Shown here: one piece after another, positions 14,584 to 23,955 of the stretch | Layout of the letters: the number at the start of each line of letters is the position of its first letter | Position numbering within the stretch: position 1 is the stretch's first letter | From: Streptomyces sp. Ag109_O5-10 | GTDB lineage: Bacteria > Actinomycetota > Actinomycetes > Streptomycetales > Streptomycetaceae | Direction: 5' to 3' | NCBI RefSeq assembly: GCF_900105755.1 | Contig: NZ_FNTQ01000001.1 | Span: 1,612,001 to 1,676,000, forward strand | Length of the DNA stretch: 64,000 nt | Notes under the pieces: model-generated | The model's input: only the letters and a program-made list of their open reading frames with translations | The model's database searches: none | What the model was told of the DNA's origin: nothing | Translations under genes and position numbers: made by a program

Positions 14584-16410
14584 TTGCGCGAGTTCACCAA
14601 CCCGCCGCTGGTGTCGGCGCCGCCGGTCGGCGGTCTGGCCGACAGCGTGTTCGAGCATGCCCGGACGGACCCGCTGCACATCGCGCTGGGCCGCAAGGAC
14701 GAGCTCGGCCAGTGGCGCGACGTGACCGCCGCCGAGTTCCGCGACGAGGTCCTCGCCCTCGCCAAGGGACTCCTCGCCCGGGGCATCCGGTTCGGCGACC
14801 GGGTCGCGATCATGTCCCGCACCCGCTACGAGTGGACGCTGTTCGACTTCGCGCTGTGGACCATCGGCGCCCAGGTGGTGCCGGTCTACCCGACCTCGTC
14901 GGCGGAGCAGTGCTTCTGGATGCTGTACGACGCCGAGTGCACGGCGGCGATCGTGGAGCACGAGGACCACGCGATGACGATCGCCACCGTCATCGACCGG
15001 CTGCCGCAACTGCGCCAGCTGTGGCAGCTCGACGAGGGCGCGGTGCAGGAGCTGTATGACGCCGGCGCGCACCTGGACGACGAGGTGGTGCACCGGCACC
15101 GGCAGGCGGTGACGCCCGAATCGGTGGCCACGATCATCTACACCTCGGGCACCACGGGCCGCCCGAAGGGCTGTGTCCTGTCGCACGGCAACTTCATGTA
15201 CGAGGCGGACACGGTCGTGGCCCGCTGGGAGTCGGTGTTCCGCGCGAAGAAGGGCGAGGAGGTCTCCACCCTGCTCTTCCTGCCGCTCGCGCACGTCTTC
15301 GGGCGCATGGTGGAGGTGGCGGCGATCCGGCACGGGGTCCGCTTCGGCCATCAGCCGCAGCTGCACGCGGCGGCGCTGCTGCCCGACCTGGCCGCGTTCC
15401 GGCCTACGTTCATCCTGGCCGTGCCGTACATCTTCGAGAAGGTGTTCAACGCGGCGCGGCGCAAGGCGGAGAAGGAGGGCAAGGGCGGGCCGTTCGAGAA
15501 GGCGGTCGAGGTCGCGGTGAAGTACGCGGACGCCGTCGAGGCGAAGGCCTGGGGCACCGGGCCCGGCCCGTCGGCGTCGCTGCGCATGCAGCACCAGATC
15601 TTCGACAAGCTCGTCTACGGCAAGGTGCGGGCGGCGATGGGCGGCAGGATCCGCAACGCCATGTCCGGCGGCTCGGCGATGGACCGCCGGCTCGGCCTGT
15701 TCTTCGCCGGCGCGGGTGTGCAGATCTACGAGGGCTACGGCCTGACGGAGTCGACGGCGGCCGCCACCGCCAACCCGCCCGAGCGCACCCGGTACGGCAC
15801 GGTCGGGCAGGCCGTCCCGGGCTCTACCGTGCACATCGCGGACGACGGGGAGGTCTGGCTGCACGGCGGCCATGTCTTCCAGGGCTACCTGAACAACCAG
15901 AAGGCCACCGACGCCACCCTGCACGACGGCTGGCTGGCCACCGGCGACCTGGGCTCCCTGGACGAGGACGGCTACCTGACGATCACCGGCCGCAAGAAGG
16001 AGATCCTGGTGACCTCCGGCGGCAAGAGCGTCTCCCCCGGCGTCCTGGAGGAGCGGGTCCGCGACCATCCGCTGATCAACCAGTGCATCGTCGTCGGCAA
16101 CGACCGCCCCTACATCGCCGCCCTGGTCACCCTGGACACCGAGGCGGTCGAGCACTGGCTGCAGATGCGCGGCAAGCCCCAGATGTCCGCGGCCCAGCTG
16201 GTGCGGGACGCCGACCTGGAGACCGAGGTGCGGCGCGCGGTGGTGGCCGCCAACACCCTGGTCTCGCAGGCCGAGTCGATCCGTACGTTCCGTATCCTCG
16301 CCCAGCCGTTCACCGAGGAACACGGCTTGCTGACCCCGTCGTTGAAGCTCAAGCGCAAGGCGATCGAGAACGCCTACGCCAACGAGGTCGAGGCCCTGTA
16401 CCGGGCCTGA
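14584..16410 (+). CDS. Long-chain fatty acid-CoA ligase (AMP-forming, FadD15-like)
   Basis: 608 residues from TTG 14584. This is an ANL-superfamily enzyme that activates fatty acids via an acyl-adenylate. The phosphate-binding P-loop IIYTSGTTGRPKGC lies near residue 183. Further motifs are GYGLTESTAAA (A5), DGWLATGDLGSLDEDGYLTITGRKKE (A7/A8) and a C-terminal Lys region (LKLKRKAIENAY). An insertion with KAEKEGKGGPFEKAVEVAVKYADAVE is typical of long-chain ACSL/FadD15 proteins. Length is standard. The TTG start is kept because the protein's N-terminus (MREFTNPPLVSAPPVGGLADSVFEHA) matches the family and no other start is near. Confidence 0.92.
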   Translation: MREFTNPPLVSAPPVGGLADSVFEHARTDPLHIALGRKDELGQWRDVTAAEFRDEVLALAKGLLARGIRFGDRVAIMSRTRYEWTLFDFALWTIGAQVVPVYPTSSAEQCFWMLYDAECTAAIVEHEDHAMTIATVIDRLPQLRQLWQLDEGAVQELYDAGAHLDDEVVHRHRQAVTPESVATIIYTSGTTGRPKGCVLSHGNFMYEADTVVARWESVFRAKKGEEVSTLLFLPLAHVFGRMVEVAAIRHGVRFGHQPQLHAAALLPDLAAFRPTFILAVPYIFEKVFNAARRKAEKEGKGGPFEKAVEVAVKYADAVEAKAWGTGPGPSASLRMQHQIFDKLVYGKVRAAMGGRIRNAMSGGSAMDRRLGLFFAGAGVQIYEGYGLTESTAAATANPPERTRYGTVGQAVPGSTVHIADDGEVWLHGGHVFQGYLNNQKATDATLHDGWLATGDLGSLDEDGYLTITGRKKEILVTSGGKSVSPGVLEERVRDHPLINQCIVVGNDRPYIAALVTLDTEAVEHWLQMRGKPQMSAAQLVRDADLETEVRRAVVAANTLVSQAESIRTFRILAQPFTEEHGLLTPSLKLKRKAIENAYANEVEALYRA

Positions 16411-16417
16411 CGGCCTG

Positions 16418-18448
16418 TCAGCTGATGCTGACCCGGAAGATCTTGTCGGATCCGTCCGGCTCGTTGCCGTTGTTGTCGCAGTTGGTGGTGGACAGCCACA
16501 GCTGGTCGGCGCCCGGCACCTTGGTCACGGTCCGCAGCCGGCCGTAGGTTCCCACGTAGTACGCGGTCGGCGTGCCCACGCTCTCGTTGTCGCCGTTGAT
16601 CGGGATCCGCCACAGCCGTTCGCCGCGCAGGGACGCCATGTAGACGACGTTGCGGACGATGGCGATGCCGCTCGGGGATGCCTCGGAGACGTTCCAGGTG
16701 GCCTTGGGGTTGGTCATCCCGGCGACCGAGCAGGTGCCCTCACAGGTCGGCCAGCCGTAGTTGGCGCCCGGCTTGATGAGGTTGAGCTCGTCCTTGGAGC
16801 TGTTGCCGAACTCGGCCTCCCACAGCCGCCCGTTGCGGTCGAAGGCGAGGCCCTGCGGGTTGCGGTGGCCGAGGCTGTAGACGTAGTTGCCGAAGGGGTT
16901 GCCGGGGGCCGGTTTCCCGTCGGTCGTCATGCGCAGGATCTTGCCGTTGAGGGAGTTCTTGTCCTGGGCGAGGTCGGGTGTCTGGGCCTCCCCGGTGGAG
17001 ACGTAGAGGTAGCCGTCGGGGCCGAAGAGGAGCCGTCCGCCGTTGTGGTAGCGGTTCTTCTTGATGCCCTGGAGGAGGATCTTGTAGTCGCTGAGCCTGG
17101 TGCCGTCGTAGGTCATGCGCACGACCCGGTTGCCCTCGTCCGCGGTGTGCATGAAGTAGACGTAGTGGTTGGTGTCCCACTTGGGGTCGACGGCGACGCC
17201 GAGCAGTCCGCCCTCCCCGTTGGTGGTGACGGCGTTCGGGACGGTGCCGACCTGCGTCCTCGTGCCGTCCTTGGTCACCTTCCAGACCTTGAAGTCGTCC
17301 CGCTCGGTGACCAGGGCGGTCTTGCCGTCGGGCATCCAGTAGGTGCCCCAGGGGATGGTCCAGCCGCTGGAGAGCGTCGCGATGGAGGACGGGACGCCGC
17401 CGTCGGTCGCGCACGCCTTCGTGGTGAAGGTGACGGTGTTGCCGGCCTCGGAGACGTTGCCGGCCGCGTCCCGGGCCACGACGTTCAGGCTGTAGGGGCT
17501 GTTGCAGGCGAGCCCGGTGAGCGTGGTCGACGTGCCGCTGGTGACCGTGTCGTAGACGGTGGTGTCGCTGCGGACGTCGTAGGCGACGACCGCCTTGTCG
17601 TCGGTCGAGGCACCCCACTTGAGGTCGGCGCTGTTGGCGGTGACATTGCTCGCGGACAGCGTGCCCGGCTTGCTCGGCGGGGTGGTGTCGGAGCTGGGCC
17701 TGGTGGTGCAGTCGACGACCGGGCTGGCGGGCGAGGTGTTGCCCGCCGCGTCGCGGGCGATCACCGTGAGGTTGTAGTCGGTGTTCGGGGTGAGCCCGGT
17801 CAGCGCCTTGGAGGTCGAACTCCCCGGCGCCTCACTGATCTTGTTGCCGTGCTCGTAGATGTCGTACGCGCTCACCCCCACGTTGTCCGTGGCCGCCCCC
17901 CAGGCCAGGGTGAGGGAGTCCTCGCCGATGTCCGAGCAGCTGGGCTGTCCGGGACGGGTCGGGGCCTGGGTGTCGGCGGCCGCGTCGAGGCTGACCCGGT
18001 CGAGGTTGGGGCCCCCGTTGGCGGTGGTGGCGGTCGCCCGGATCTTGTCGGTGCCCGCGGTCAGCGGGACGTTGACGGTCTTGGTGACCCAGGTGTTCCA
18101 GTCGGCGGTGGCCGGGAAGGACACCGCGGAGGCGACGACCGTGCCGCCCACGGAGATGTCCATCGGCCGGTCGGTGGAGGTCCCGTTGGCGTAGCGCAGG
18201 GTGAGGGCGGAGGTGCCGGCGGAGGCCGCGCTCACCGTGAACTCCACGTAGGAGCCCTTGACGTTGGTGTAGTCGACGAAGCCGGTTCCGGTGTAACCGG
18301 TGTGGTTGGTGGCCACGGTGCCCTGCGAGATCTGGGCGTCCTCGGCCTGGTAGTCGGTGGCGGCCAGGGCGGTGCCCTGGCCGAGTCCGGCGAGCGGCAG
18401 CGCCAGGGCCGCCGCGACGCCGTACGGCAGAACTCTTCTGATGTTCAC
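16418..18448 (-). CDS. Secreted PQQ-dependent sugar dehydrogenase with CBM and two FnIII domains
   Basis: 676 residues from GTG 18448. Signal peptide 1-29 (LPYGVAAALALPLAGLGQGTALAA), a CBM6/35-like beta-sandwich (about 31-155, YQAEDAQISQGT ... GPNLDRVSL), two fibronectin III domains (about 161-250 and 255-345), then a GSDH/sorbosone-dehydrogenase beta-propeller (about 352-676). Propeller motifs include GEGGLLGVAVDPKW, YHNGGRLLFGPDGYLYVSTGE, NGKILRMTTDG, GHRNPQGLAFD and ANYGWPTCEG. This catalytic type corresponds to PQQ-dependent aldose/pyranose dehydrogenases (AA12-like). It is the last gene of the operon that begins with pqqA, 12 bp after the GH27-GH18 gene. It probably oxidises monosaccharides outside the cell, anchored to polysaccharide by the CBM. 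Electron acceptor unknown. Confidence 0.88.
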   Translation of the reverse strand: MNIRRVLPYGVAAALALPLAGLGQGTALAATDYQAEDAQISQGTVATNHTGYTGTGFVDYTNVKGSYVEFTVSAASAGTSALTLRYANGTSTDRPMDISVGGTVVASAVSFPATADWNTWVTKTVNVPLTAGTDKIRATATTANGGPNLDRVSLDAAADTQAPTRPGQPSCSDIGEDSLTLAWGAATDNVGVSAYDIYEHGNKISEAPGSSTSKALTGLTPNTDYNLTVIARDAAGNTSPASPVVDCTTRPSSDTTPPSKPGTLSASNVTANSADLKWGASTDDKAVVAYDVRSDTTVYDTVTSGTSTTLTGLACNSPYSLNVVARDAAGNVSEAGNTVTFTTKACATDGGVPSSIATLSSGWTIPWGTYWMPDGKTALVTERDDFKVWKVTKDGTRTQVGTVPNAVTTNGEGGLLGVAVDPKWDTNHYVYFMHTADEGNRVVRMTYDGTRLSDYKILLQGIKKNRYHNGGRLLFGPDGYLYVSTGEAQTPDLAQDKNSLNGKILRMTTDGKPAPGNPFGNYVYSLGHRNPQGLAFDRNGRLWEAEFGNSSKDELNLIKPGANYGWPTCEGTCSVAGMTNPKATWNVSEASPSGIAIVRNVVYMASLRGERLWRIPINGDNESVGTPTAYYVGTYGRLRTVTKVPGADQLWLSTTNCDNNGNEPDGSDKIFRVSIS

Positions 18449-18460
18449 GGATGTTCCCCC

Positions 18461-20710
18461 TCAGCCCGTGTACTGGGTGAAGACCTTGAGGTAGTCGTAC
18501 GGCTGCTGCGTCACGCCGCTGCAGGCGTCGCCGTCGGTGCCCGAGCCGCAGGCCCGGTCGCGGTTGACGGCCCAGTAGGTGAGCCGTCCGATGTGGTGCT
18601 GCTGGGCGTAGGCGAGCATGGTCTTGAAGTCGGCCACCCGCACGCGCTCACCGGAGTCGTCGGTCCTGCCGTTCATCGACGACAGCCCGATGTGGGTGTA
18701 GGCGGTGGCGTCGCTGTAGCCGTACGCCGACTTCACCCGGGCCTTGAGTCCTTCCATGGCCTTGGTGGTGAGGCTGCCCATGTTCGTGGTGCCGCCGCCG
18801 AAGTCGAACGGCATGATGCACCAGACGTCGTTCGCCAGACCGGAGTCGGCGGCCCGCTTGATCATGTCGACGCCGGTGGAGTCGGGGCCGCCGGAGGTGG
18901 TGCCGAAGGTGATGACGGTCTTGAGGCCCGGGTTGTTCGCCTTCACCGTCTTCAGCGCGTCGACCACCCGCTGCCGCACGGTCGCGTTGGACCACTCGGT
19001 GTTCTCGATGTCGATGTCGAGCGCCTTCAGCCGGTAGGCGTTGATCACCTTCTGGTAGGCGCCGGCGAGCGCGGAGGCGCTGGAGCACTTCTCGCCGAGC
19101 TTGTTCCCGCTCCAGCCGCCGACGGAGACGACGACGTCACCGCCCGCGCCTCTGATCGCGTTGATCGTGGACTGGTCGCTGCCTCCGGTCAGCGGGCGGG
19201 AGCCGTCCCACTTCGGGTTGCAGGTGCCGTCGGAGAGGACGAAGGCGAGGGTGAACCACTTGACGCCGGTCGCGGACATCACCGACGTGGGGCTTTGGGG
19301 GCTGCCCCAGCCGAGGTACTCGTAGGGGGCCACGGCGAACCCGGGCGAAGCGGCCGCCGCCTTCGCGGAGTTGACGGGCTTGACCCGGATGAGCCGGGTC
19401 TCGCCCGGACGCAGGGTCGCGCTGTAGGAGTCGGCGATCACGCCCTTGTGGGATCCGGACCAGAGGTCGGTGACGTCACCCGAGCCGCTGAAGCCGGCCT
19501 GCGACCAGTCCACGCTCACCGTCGCGTTGCCCGAGGTCCCGGTGTTGAACAGGGCCACGACGTACTGTCCGTCGCTCTCCTTCTTGCTCCAGACCTGTTT
19601 GACACCGCTGCTCACGATCCGCTTCGCGGCGACCCCGTCCTGGTCGACGCCGATCAGCCGGTCGTTGGTCAGCATCGCCTTGTCGACGGGGTCGAGTTGG
19701 GTGAGGTCGGTGCCGAGCAGCAGCGGGGCCGCCGCCATCGACCACAGCGTGAAGTGCGAGCGGCGCTGGTCGGCCGTCAGGCCCACCTGGTCGCCGTTGC
19801 CGATCTCCAGCGAGTCCAGGTCGTTCCAGCCGCCGGGGCCGGCGTACTGCTGCCAGGAGGCGGCCGAGTCGAACCGTTTGGAGACGTGGGACCAGTCGGT
19901 CAGCGGATAGCCGCTGCCGTTGCTCCCCGGCCCGCAGTAGCACTCGACGTCACCCTGGGTGCGCCAGCTGTTCGCCAGTTTCCGCCAGGTGGCGGCATCC
20001 GCGATCGGCAGGTTGTTGGACAGGGCGAAGTTGATGGGCCGTCCGCCGGCCCGCAGCGCCTTGTCCCAGGCCTGGACGTCGGGGATGTCGGCGCTGCCCA
20101 CCCCGTCGATCTTCAGGTAGTCGACACCCCAGGACGCGAACTGCTTGGCCCAGGAGTCGACGAACTCCTGCGCGCCCGGCTTGGAGTAGTCGATGTAGTA
20201 CATGTTCTTGCAGTTGTAGTTCTTCTCGGTCCTGGACGTGTCCGCGATGTCCTTCGCGTGGTACGAGGTCCCCTCGATCGGCGTGTTCTTGGTGACGGCG
20301 TTCTTCGCGATGCCGGGCGTGACGTAGAAGCCGAACTTCAGGCCCTTGGAGTGGATGTAGTCGGCCACCCCCTTGATGCCGTCCGGGAACTTGGCAGTGT
20401 CGACGGCCCAGCGACCGTAGCCGTCCACGGTGAAGCCGTTGGAATCGCACTTCTGCCAGAAGTCGTCGAGGTTGACGTAGACGAAGCCGTGGTCCTTCAG
20501 ACCGCTGGAGACCAGCGCGTCGGCCTGTGCCTTGATCTTCGCCTCGGTCGGTGTGCGCCGCACGAAGCTCCAGCTGGACCAGCCCATGGCGGGCCGTGCG
20601 GACTGGCCGTTGTCGGAGGCGGCCGCCTGGTGGGCGGTGCCCAGGAGCGGCACCGCCGCGGCGAGCAGCAGGCCCGCCGCCGCGACCGTGAGCGATCTGA
20701 CCCGGGTCAT
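18461..20710 (-). CDS. Secreted GH27 alpha-galactosidase-like / GH18-like fusion
   Basis: 749 residues. ATG 20710 overlaps the preceding stop (ATGA) and begins a clear signal peptide (TRVRSLTVAAAGLLLAAAVPLLGTAHQAAA). The GH27 domain (about 35-425) shows RPAMGWSSWSF, YVNLDDFWQ, VDYLKIDGVG (nucleophile Asp) and WRTQGDVECYCG (acid/base Asp), with a C-terminal beta-sandwich. A short Ala-rich linker leads to a GH18-type TIM barrel (about 435-749) with the SxGG strand VVSVGGWSGN and LDIDIEN, which keeps the D-x-D-x-E catalytic core of chitinase-like enzymes. Expected activities are removal of alpha-galactosyl residues plus hydrolysis of an N-acetylglucosamine-containing or other beta-linked glycan. 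The fusion is unusual; the GH18 half could be degenerate. Confidence 0.85.
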   Translation of the reverse strand: MTRVRSLTVAAAGLLLAAAVPLLGTAHQAAASDNGQSARPAMGWSSWSFVRRTPTEAKIKAQADALVSSGLKDHGFVYVNLDDFWQKCDSNGFTVDGYGRWAVDTAKFPDGIKGVADYIHSKGLKFGFYVTPGIAKNAVTKNTPIEGTSYHAKDIADTSRTEKNYNCKNMYYIDYSKPGAQEFVDSWAKQFASWGVDYLKIDGVGSADIPDVQAWDKALRAGGRPINFALSNNLPIADAATWRKLANSWRTQGDVECYCGPGSNGSGYPLTDWSHVSKRFDSAASWQQYAGPGGWNDLDSLEIGNGDQVGLTADQRRSHFTLWSMAAAPLLLGTDLTQLDPVDKAMLTNDRLIGVDQDGVAAKRIVSSGVKQVWSKKESDGQYVVALFNTGTSGNATVSVDWSQAGFSGSGDVTDLWSGSHKGVIADSYSATLRPGETRLIRVKPVNSAKAAAASPGFAVAPYEYLGWGSPQSPTSVMSATGVKWFTLAFVLSDGTCNPKWDGSRPLTGGSDQSTINAIRGAGGDVVVSVGGWSGNKLGEKCSSASALAGAYQKVINAYRLKALDIDIENTEWSNATVRQRVVDALKTVKANNPGLKTVITFGTTSGGPDSTGVDMIKRAADSGLANDVWCIMPFDFGGGTTNMGSLTTKAMEGLKARVKSAYGYSDATAYTHIGLSSMNGRTDDSGERVRVADFKTMLAYAQQHHIGRLTYWAVNRDRACGSGTDGDACSGVTQQPYDYLKVFTQYTG

Positions 20711-23700
20711 GACTGTCCCCCGTTCGCGGGTGTGGCGTACGACGTGCCGATCCACGCCTCGTCGACCCGCAGTCGCTTGTAGCGGGTGGTGTCGCTGGAG
20801 GCGGCCCAGGTCGTGTCGACCTCTAGCCGGACGTAGCGGGCGTTGGCCGCGGTCAGGTCGATGCCCTGGATGCCGCGGCGACTGGGCAGCTGGCCGGTCT
20901 TGACCGCGCTCCCCCAGTTGGTGCCGTCGTTGCTGACGTACACCTTGTAGTCCTTGATCCGCGCGGACTGCTCGGTGTCCGAGCGGGCGTAGGCCACGGA
21001 GTCCTCTCGCTGGTTGAGCCCGATGTACTGCACCTTCTTGGCCGAGCCGAGGTCGAAGGTGAGGTTCACGGGGAGCGTCTTGTTGTTGTCCCAGTAGGTG
21101 AGGTAGTCGCCGTCACCGGCCGCCGACGCGGCGTGCCCGCTCGCGGAGGCGCTCGCGCTGACCTTGACGCCGGTGAGGATGCCCTGGCGGCCGGCCGCCG
21201 TGACCTTGAAGACCGTGTCGTACGGGTCCCAGTTGCCGAGCCCGCTCAGGGTGAGCACGCCGCCGGACTGCGACCACGAAACGGCCGCTCCCGTGCGGAG
21301 GTTGGTGACGGAGGCGATGCGGTAGCCGTTGTCGCGCACGCGCAGAGTGCCGGTGCTGGGCGGGGTCAGGACGTGGATGTACTGCCGGTTCGCGTCGTCC
21401 TTGGCGATGGTCGTCACCCCGTACGCGCCGTCGTTCCAGGCGCCGGGCTTGAGGCCGCCGTACATGTAGCCGCCGCCCTCGGTGCCCTGCAGGGACTCCC
21501 AGATGGGGTCGAGGTAGGAGTCGGCGAAGGTGTTGAAGGATGCCTGGTTCGACGGGAACTTGCCGTTGACCTGGGCCGTCTCGGCCATCAGGGCCTTCAC
21601 CGAGGAGCCTGCGTTGGTGATGAGGCGGCCGAGGGTGAGCGCGCGGTCGACGGAGGGGTTGGAGCCGTCGTACCACCAGGCACCTGTCGAGGGCAGCTTG
21701 AAGTCGGCCTCGGTCAGGCGGGGCTGAGCGGTGTAGACGGCCTGCGGATAGTCGTAGGCCGGGGTCATGCCCGTCTTCTGCTCATTGCTGATCATGTCCA
21801 TGATCGGCGTGTCTTCGTTGTTGTTGCTGAGCGTGTAGTTCGGGCGCTTGTCGTAGATCTGCTGGTAGAGGTTGTGGCTCTCCCAGTAGGAGTTGTCGTT
21901 GTCGATCCAGAAGCCCCCGAGGTCGGGGTAGCGGTCCATGACCTCGAAGAAGTTGTCGTAACTGAACTGCCCGAAGCCGTCGTTGGTGGTGAGGTCGACG
22001 TTCTTGCCCTTGTAGGCGGAGTACGCGGCGGAGTCGAGCCACTCGTGGCCGCCCTCGTCGTGCCACTGGGGGTCGTTGGTCATGTAGAGGATGACCTTCA
22101 TGCCCTTGGCCTTGGCTGCGGTGATCAGCTCGCCGAGGAAGTCCCGCTTGGTGGAACAGGAGCCGGGGATCTTGGAGGGCCAGGGGCGGGCGTAGCCGAG
22201 CCGGCTGTGGAAGGTGGCGAGGACCAGGTACTGGGTGTGCAGCTTCTGGGCCTCGTTCACCCAGTAGTCCGGGGTCCAGCCGCCGTTCGTGACGTCGTTC
22301 TCCCAGGCGGTGCAGCTGGTGTGGGCGGGCGCGGTGCGCAGGCCCCAGTGCAGGAAGAGGCCGCCGACGGAGGCGCGGAGGAAGTCCTGGCGCGGGTTCT
22401 CCAGGTCGAGCGGCCGCGCGGCCGCGGTGCAGTCCTGACTGCCGGAGACGCGGAGCGCGCCGCCCGAGGTGGTGTGACTGTCCGTCACGCAGGCGCCGGC
22501 GACGTCCTGGAGGCCCACGTCGTACGGGGAGGCGCTGCCCTTCTGGGCGGTGAAGCGGGTGAGGCGCAGATCGCTCGCCGCGTTGGCGATGACCGCGGGC
22601 CTCCCGTCGTTCGCGGCGAACTTCACGCTGCTGTCGGTGAACTGGACGTGGTCGGCGTTGTGCAGGTACCAGCCGTAGGCGGGCCGGGTGCCGATGGCCT
22701 TGGGGTTGTAGTCGTTCGGGTCGTTGCCGGGCACGCCGGTGGACATGGTGCCGTTGCCGCCGGGGACGGTGATGTCGACGTTGTTGAAGGTCACTCCGCT
22801 GATGCGGTGGCCGCTCTCGCCCCACAGGGTCGGGCTGAAGGAGGGGCTGTTGCCGGTGGCGGTGATGTCGTCGTACGTGACATCGCTGATCGATCCGACG
22901 CCGGGGCTGTTCCCGCAGCGCTTCCGCGTCCCGATCTTCTCCATGATCGGCGAGTGCACGTTCGTCATCGTGATGTCGCGGTAGTGGACGTCGGAGATCT
23001 TCGCGCCGTCCATGGAGACCATGCCGAGGCCGGACTTGTCGGCACCGTCGATGCGGATGTTCTCGAACTGGTAGTCCGAGAAGTCGCCGCAGGTCTCGGA
23101 GCCGAACATCAGGGCGTTGCAGCACTTGGCGCCCAGGGTCGAACCGCTCACCCGAACGTGTCCGTTGGGCAGTTTGGCGCCGAGCGCGTAGTCGCTCTTG
23201 AAGACCAGGGCGTCGTCGTTGGCGTGGATGGTGGCGTTGGTGATCGTGGCGTTCGTCGTGGAGATGACGTTCCAGCCGTCGCGGTCGCTCGCGGTGTCGA
23301 TGGTCAGGTGGTCGGACGTCACGTTGGTGCAGCCGTTGATGAGGGCCGCGAAGTGGCCGCCCCGGCGCAGGGTGAGCCCGTCGCCGATCCGGAGGCCGTC
23401 GCACCGGGTCAGCGAGATGATCTTGTCGGCCTCGCCGGTCTTCGGGTTGCCGGTGATCAGGTTGCCCGCACCGTCGATGACGCCCTGGCCGACGAAGCCG
23501 ATGTCGGTGAGCCTGTCGCCGTAGATCATCGCGTCGTGGAAGTGGCTGTGCCCGTAGTCCTGGTAGGCGTCGTACGGGTTGGACTCGGCCTTGTCGTAGG
23601 TGTCCGCGCTGGATCCCTGGAGGGTGGCGCCCTTGTCGAGCTGGAGCGTCACATGGCTCTTCATGTGGAGGGTGTTCTTGGACTTGTAGGTGCCGGCGGT

Positions 23701-23943
23701 GAAGCGGACGATGCCGCCGCCCGCGGAGTTCGCGGCCGTGATCGCCTTGTCGACGGCCGGGCTGTCATTGGTGGAGCCGTCGCCCTTGGCGCCGTAGTCG
23801 CGCACGTCGTAGACGGCGCCGGCGTGTGGTGCGGCGGTGTGCTGGGCGGCGAGGGCCGCCGGATGGGAGAGGCCGAGGACGACGGCGAGGACGAAGAGGA
23901 CGATCGCGGCGGCACGGTGCCGTTCAGCGGGTGGGGGTTTCAT
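20707..23943 (-). CDS. Secreted GH28-like / GH29 alpha-L-fucosidase-like / F5-8C fusion
   Basis: 1078 residues from ATG 23943. Signal peptide 1-33, then a right-handed beta-helix of GH28 (polygalacturonase) type (about 45-480: VYDVRDYGAKGDGSTNDSPA, GQGVIDGAG, NDDALVFKSD). A GH29-like TIM barrel follows (about 505-880: VGGLFLHWGLRTAPAHTSC, LDSAAYSAYKG, and GGFWIDND with the likely nucleophile Asp), then an F5/8 type C (CBM32) domain (about 900-1070). In the helix domain the NDD pair is present, but the G-H and R-x-K motifs of standard polygalacturonases are not evident near GSETCGD, so the exact activity is uncertain. Start lies 12 bp after the lyase-like gene; stop overlaps the next start. 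Confidence 0.85.
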   Translation of the reverse strand: MKPPPAERHRAAAIVLFVLAVVLGLSHPAALAAQHTAAPHAGAVYDVRDYGAKGDGSTNDSPAVDKAITAANSAGGGIVRFTAGTYKSKNTLHMKSHVTLQLDKGATLQGSSADTYDKAESNPYDAYQDYGHSHFHDAMIYGDRLTDIGFVGQGVIDGAGNLITGNPKTGEADKIISLTRCDGLRIGDGLTLRRGGHFAALINGCTNVTSDHLTIDTASDRDGWNVISTTNATITNATIHANDDALVFKSDYALGAKLPNGHVRVSGSTLGAKCCNALMFGSETCGDFSDYQFENIRIDGADKSGLGMVSMDGAKISDVHYRDITMTNVHSPIMEKIGTRKRCGNSPGVGSISDVTYDDITATGNSPSFSPTLWGESGHRISGVTFNNVDITVPGGNGTMSTGVPGNDPNDYNPKAIGTRPAYGWYLHNADHVQFTDSSVKFAANDGRPAVIANAASDLRLTRFTAQKGSASPYDVGLQDVAGACVTDSHTTSGGALRVSGSQDCTAAARPLDLENPRQDFLRASVGGLFLHWGLRTAPAHTSCTAWENDVTNGGWTPDYWVNEAQKLHTQYLVLATFHSRLGYARPWPSKIPGSCSTKRDFLGELITAAKAKGMKVILYMTNDPQWHDEGGHEWLDSAAYSAYKGKNVDLTTNDGFGQFSYDNFFEVMDRYPDLGGFWIDNDNSYWESHNLYQQIYDKRPNYTLSNNNEDTPIMDMISNEQKTGMTPAYDYPQAVYTAQPRLTEADFKLPSTGAWWYDGSNPSVDRALTLGRLITNAGSSVKALMAETAQVNGKFPSNQASFNTFADSYLDPIWESLQGTEGGGYMYGGLKPGAWNDGAYGVTTIAKDDANRQYIHVLTPPSTGTLRVRDNGYRIASVTNLRTGAAVSWSQSGGVLTLSGLGNWDPYDTVFKVTAAGRQGILTGVKVSASASASGHAASAAGDGDYLTYWDNNKTLPVNLTFDLGSAKKVQYIGLNQREDSVAYARSDTEQSARIKDYKVYVSNDGTNWGSAVKTGQLPSRRGIQGIDLTAANARYVRLEVDTTWAASSDTTRYKRLRVDEAWIGTSYATPANGGQS

Positions 23944-23955
23944 GGTGACGGTTCC

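Noticed and set aside
16865-20782. 1305-residue open frame on the plus strand
   Set aside because: It is antisense to the PQQ dehydrogenase and GH27-GH18 genes and has the Val/Gly/Arg-rich composition of a high-GC shadow frame.
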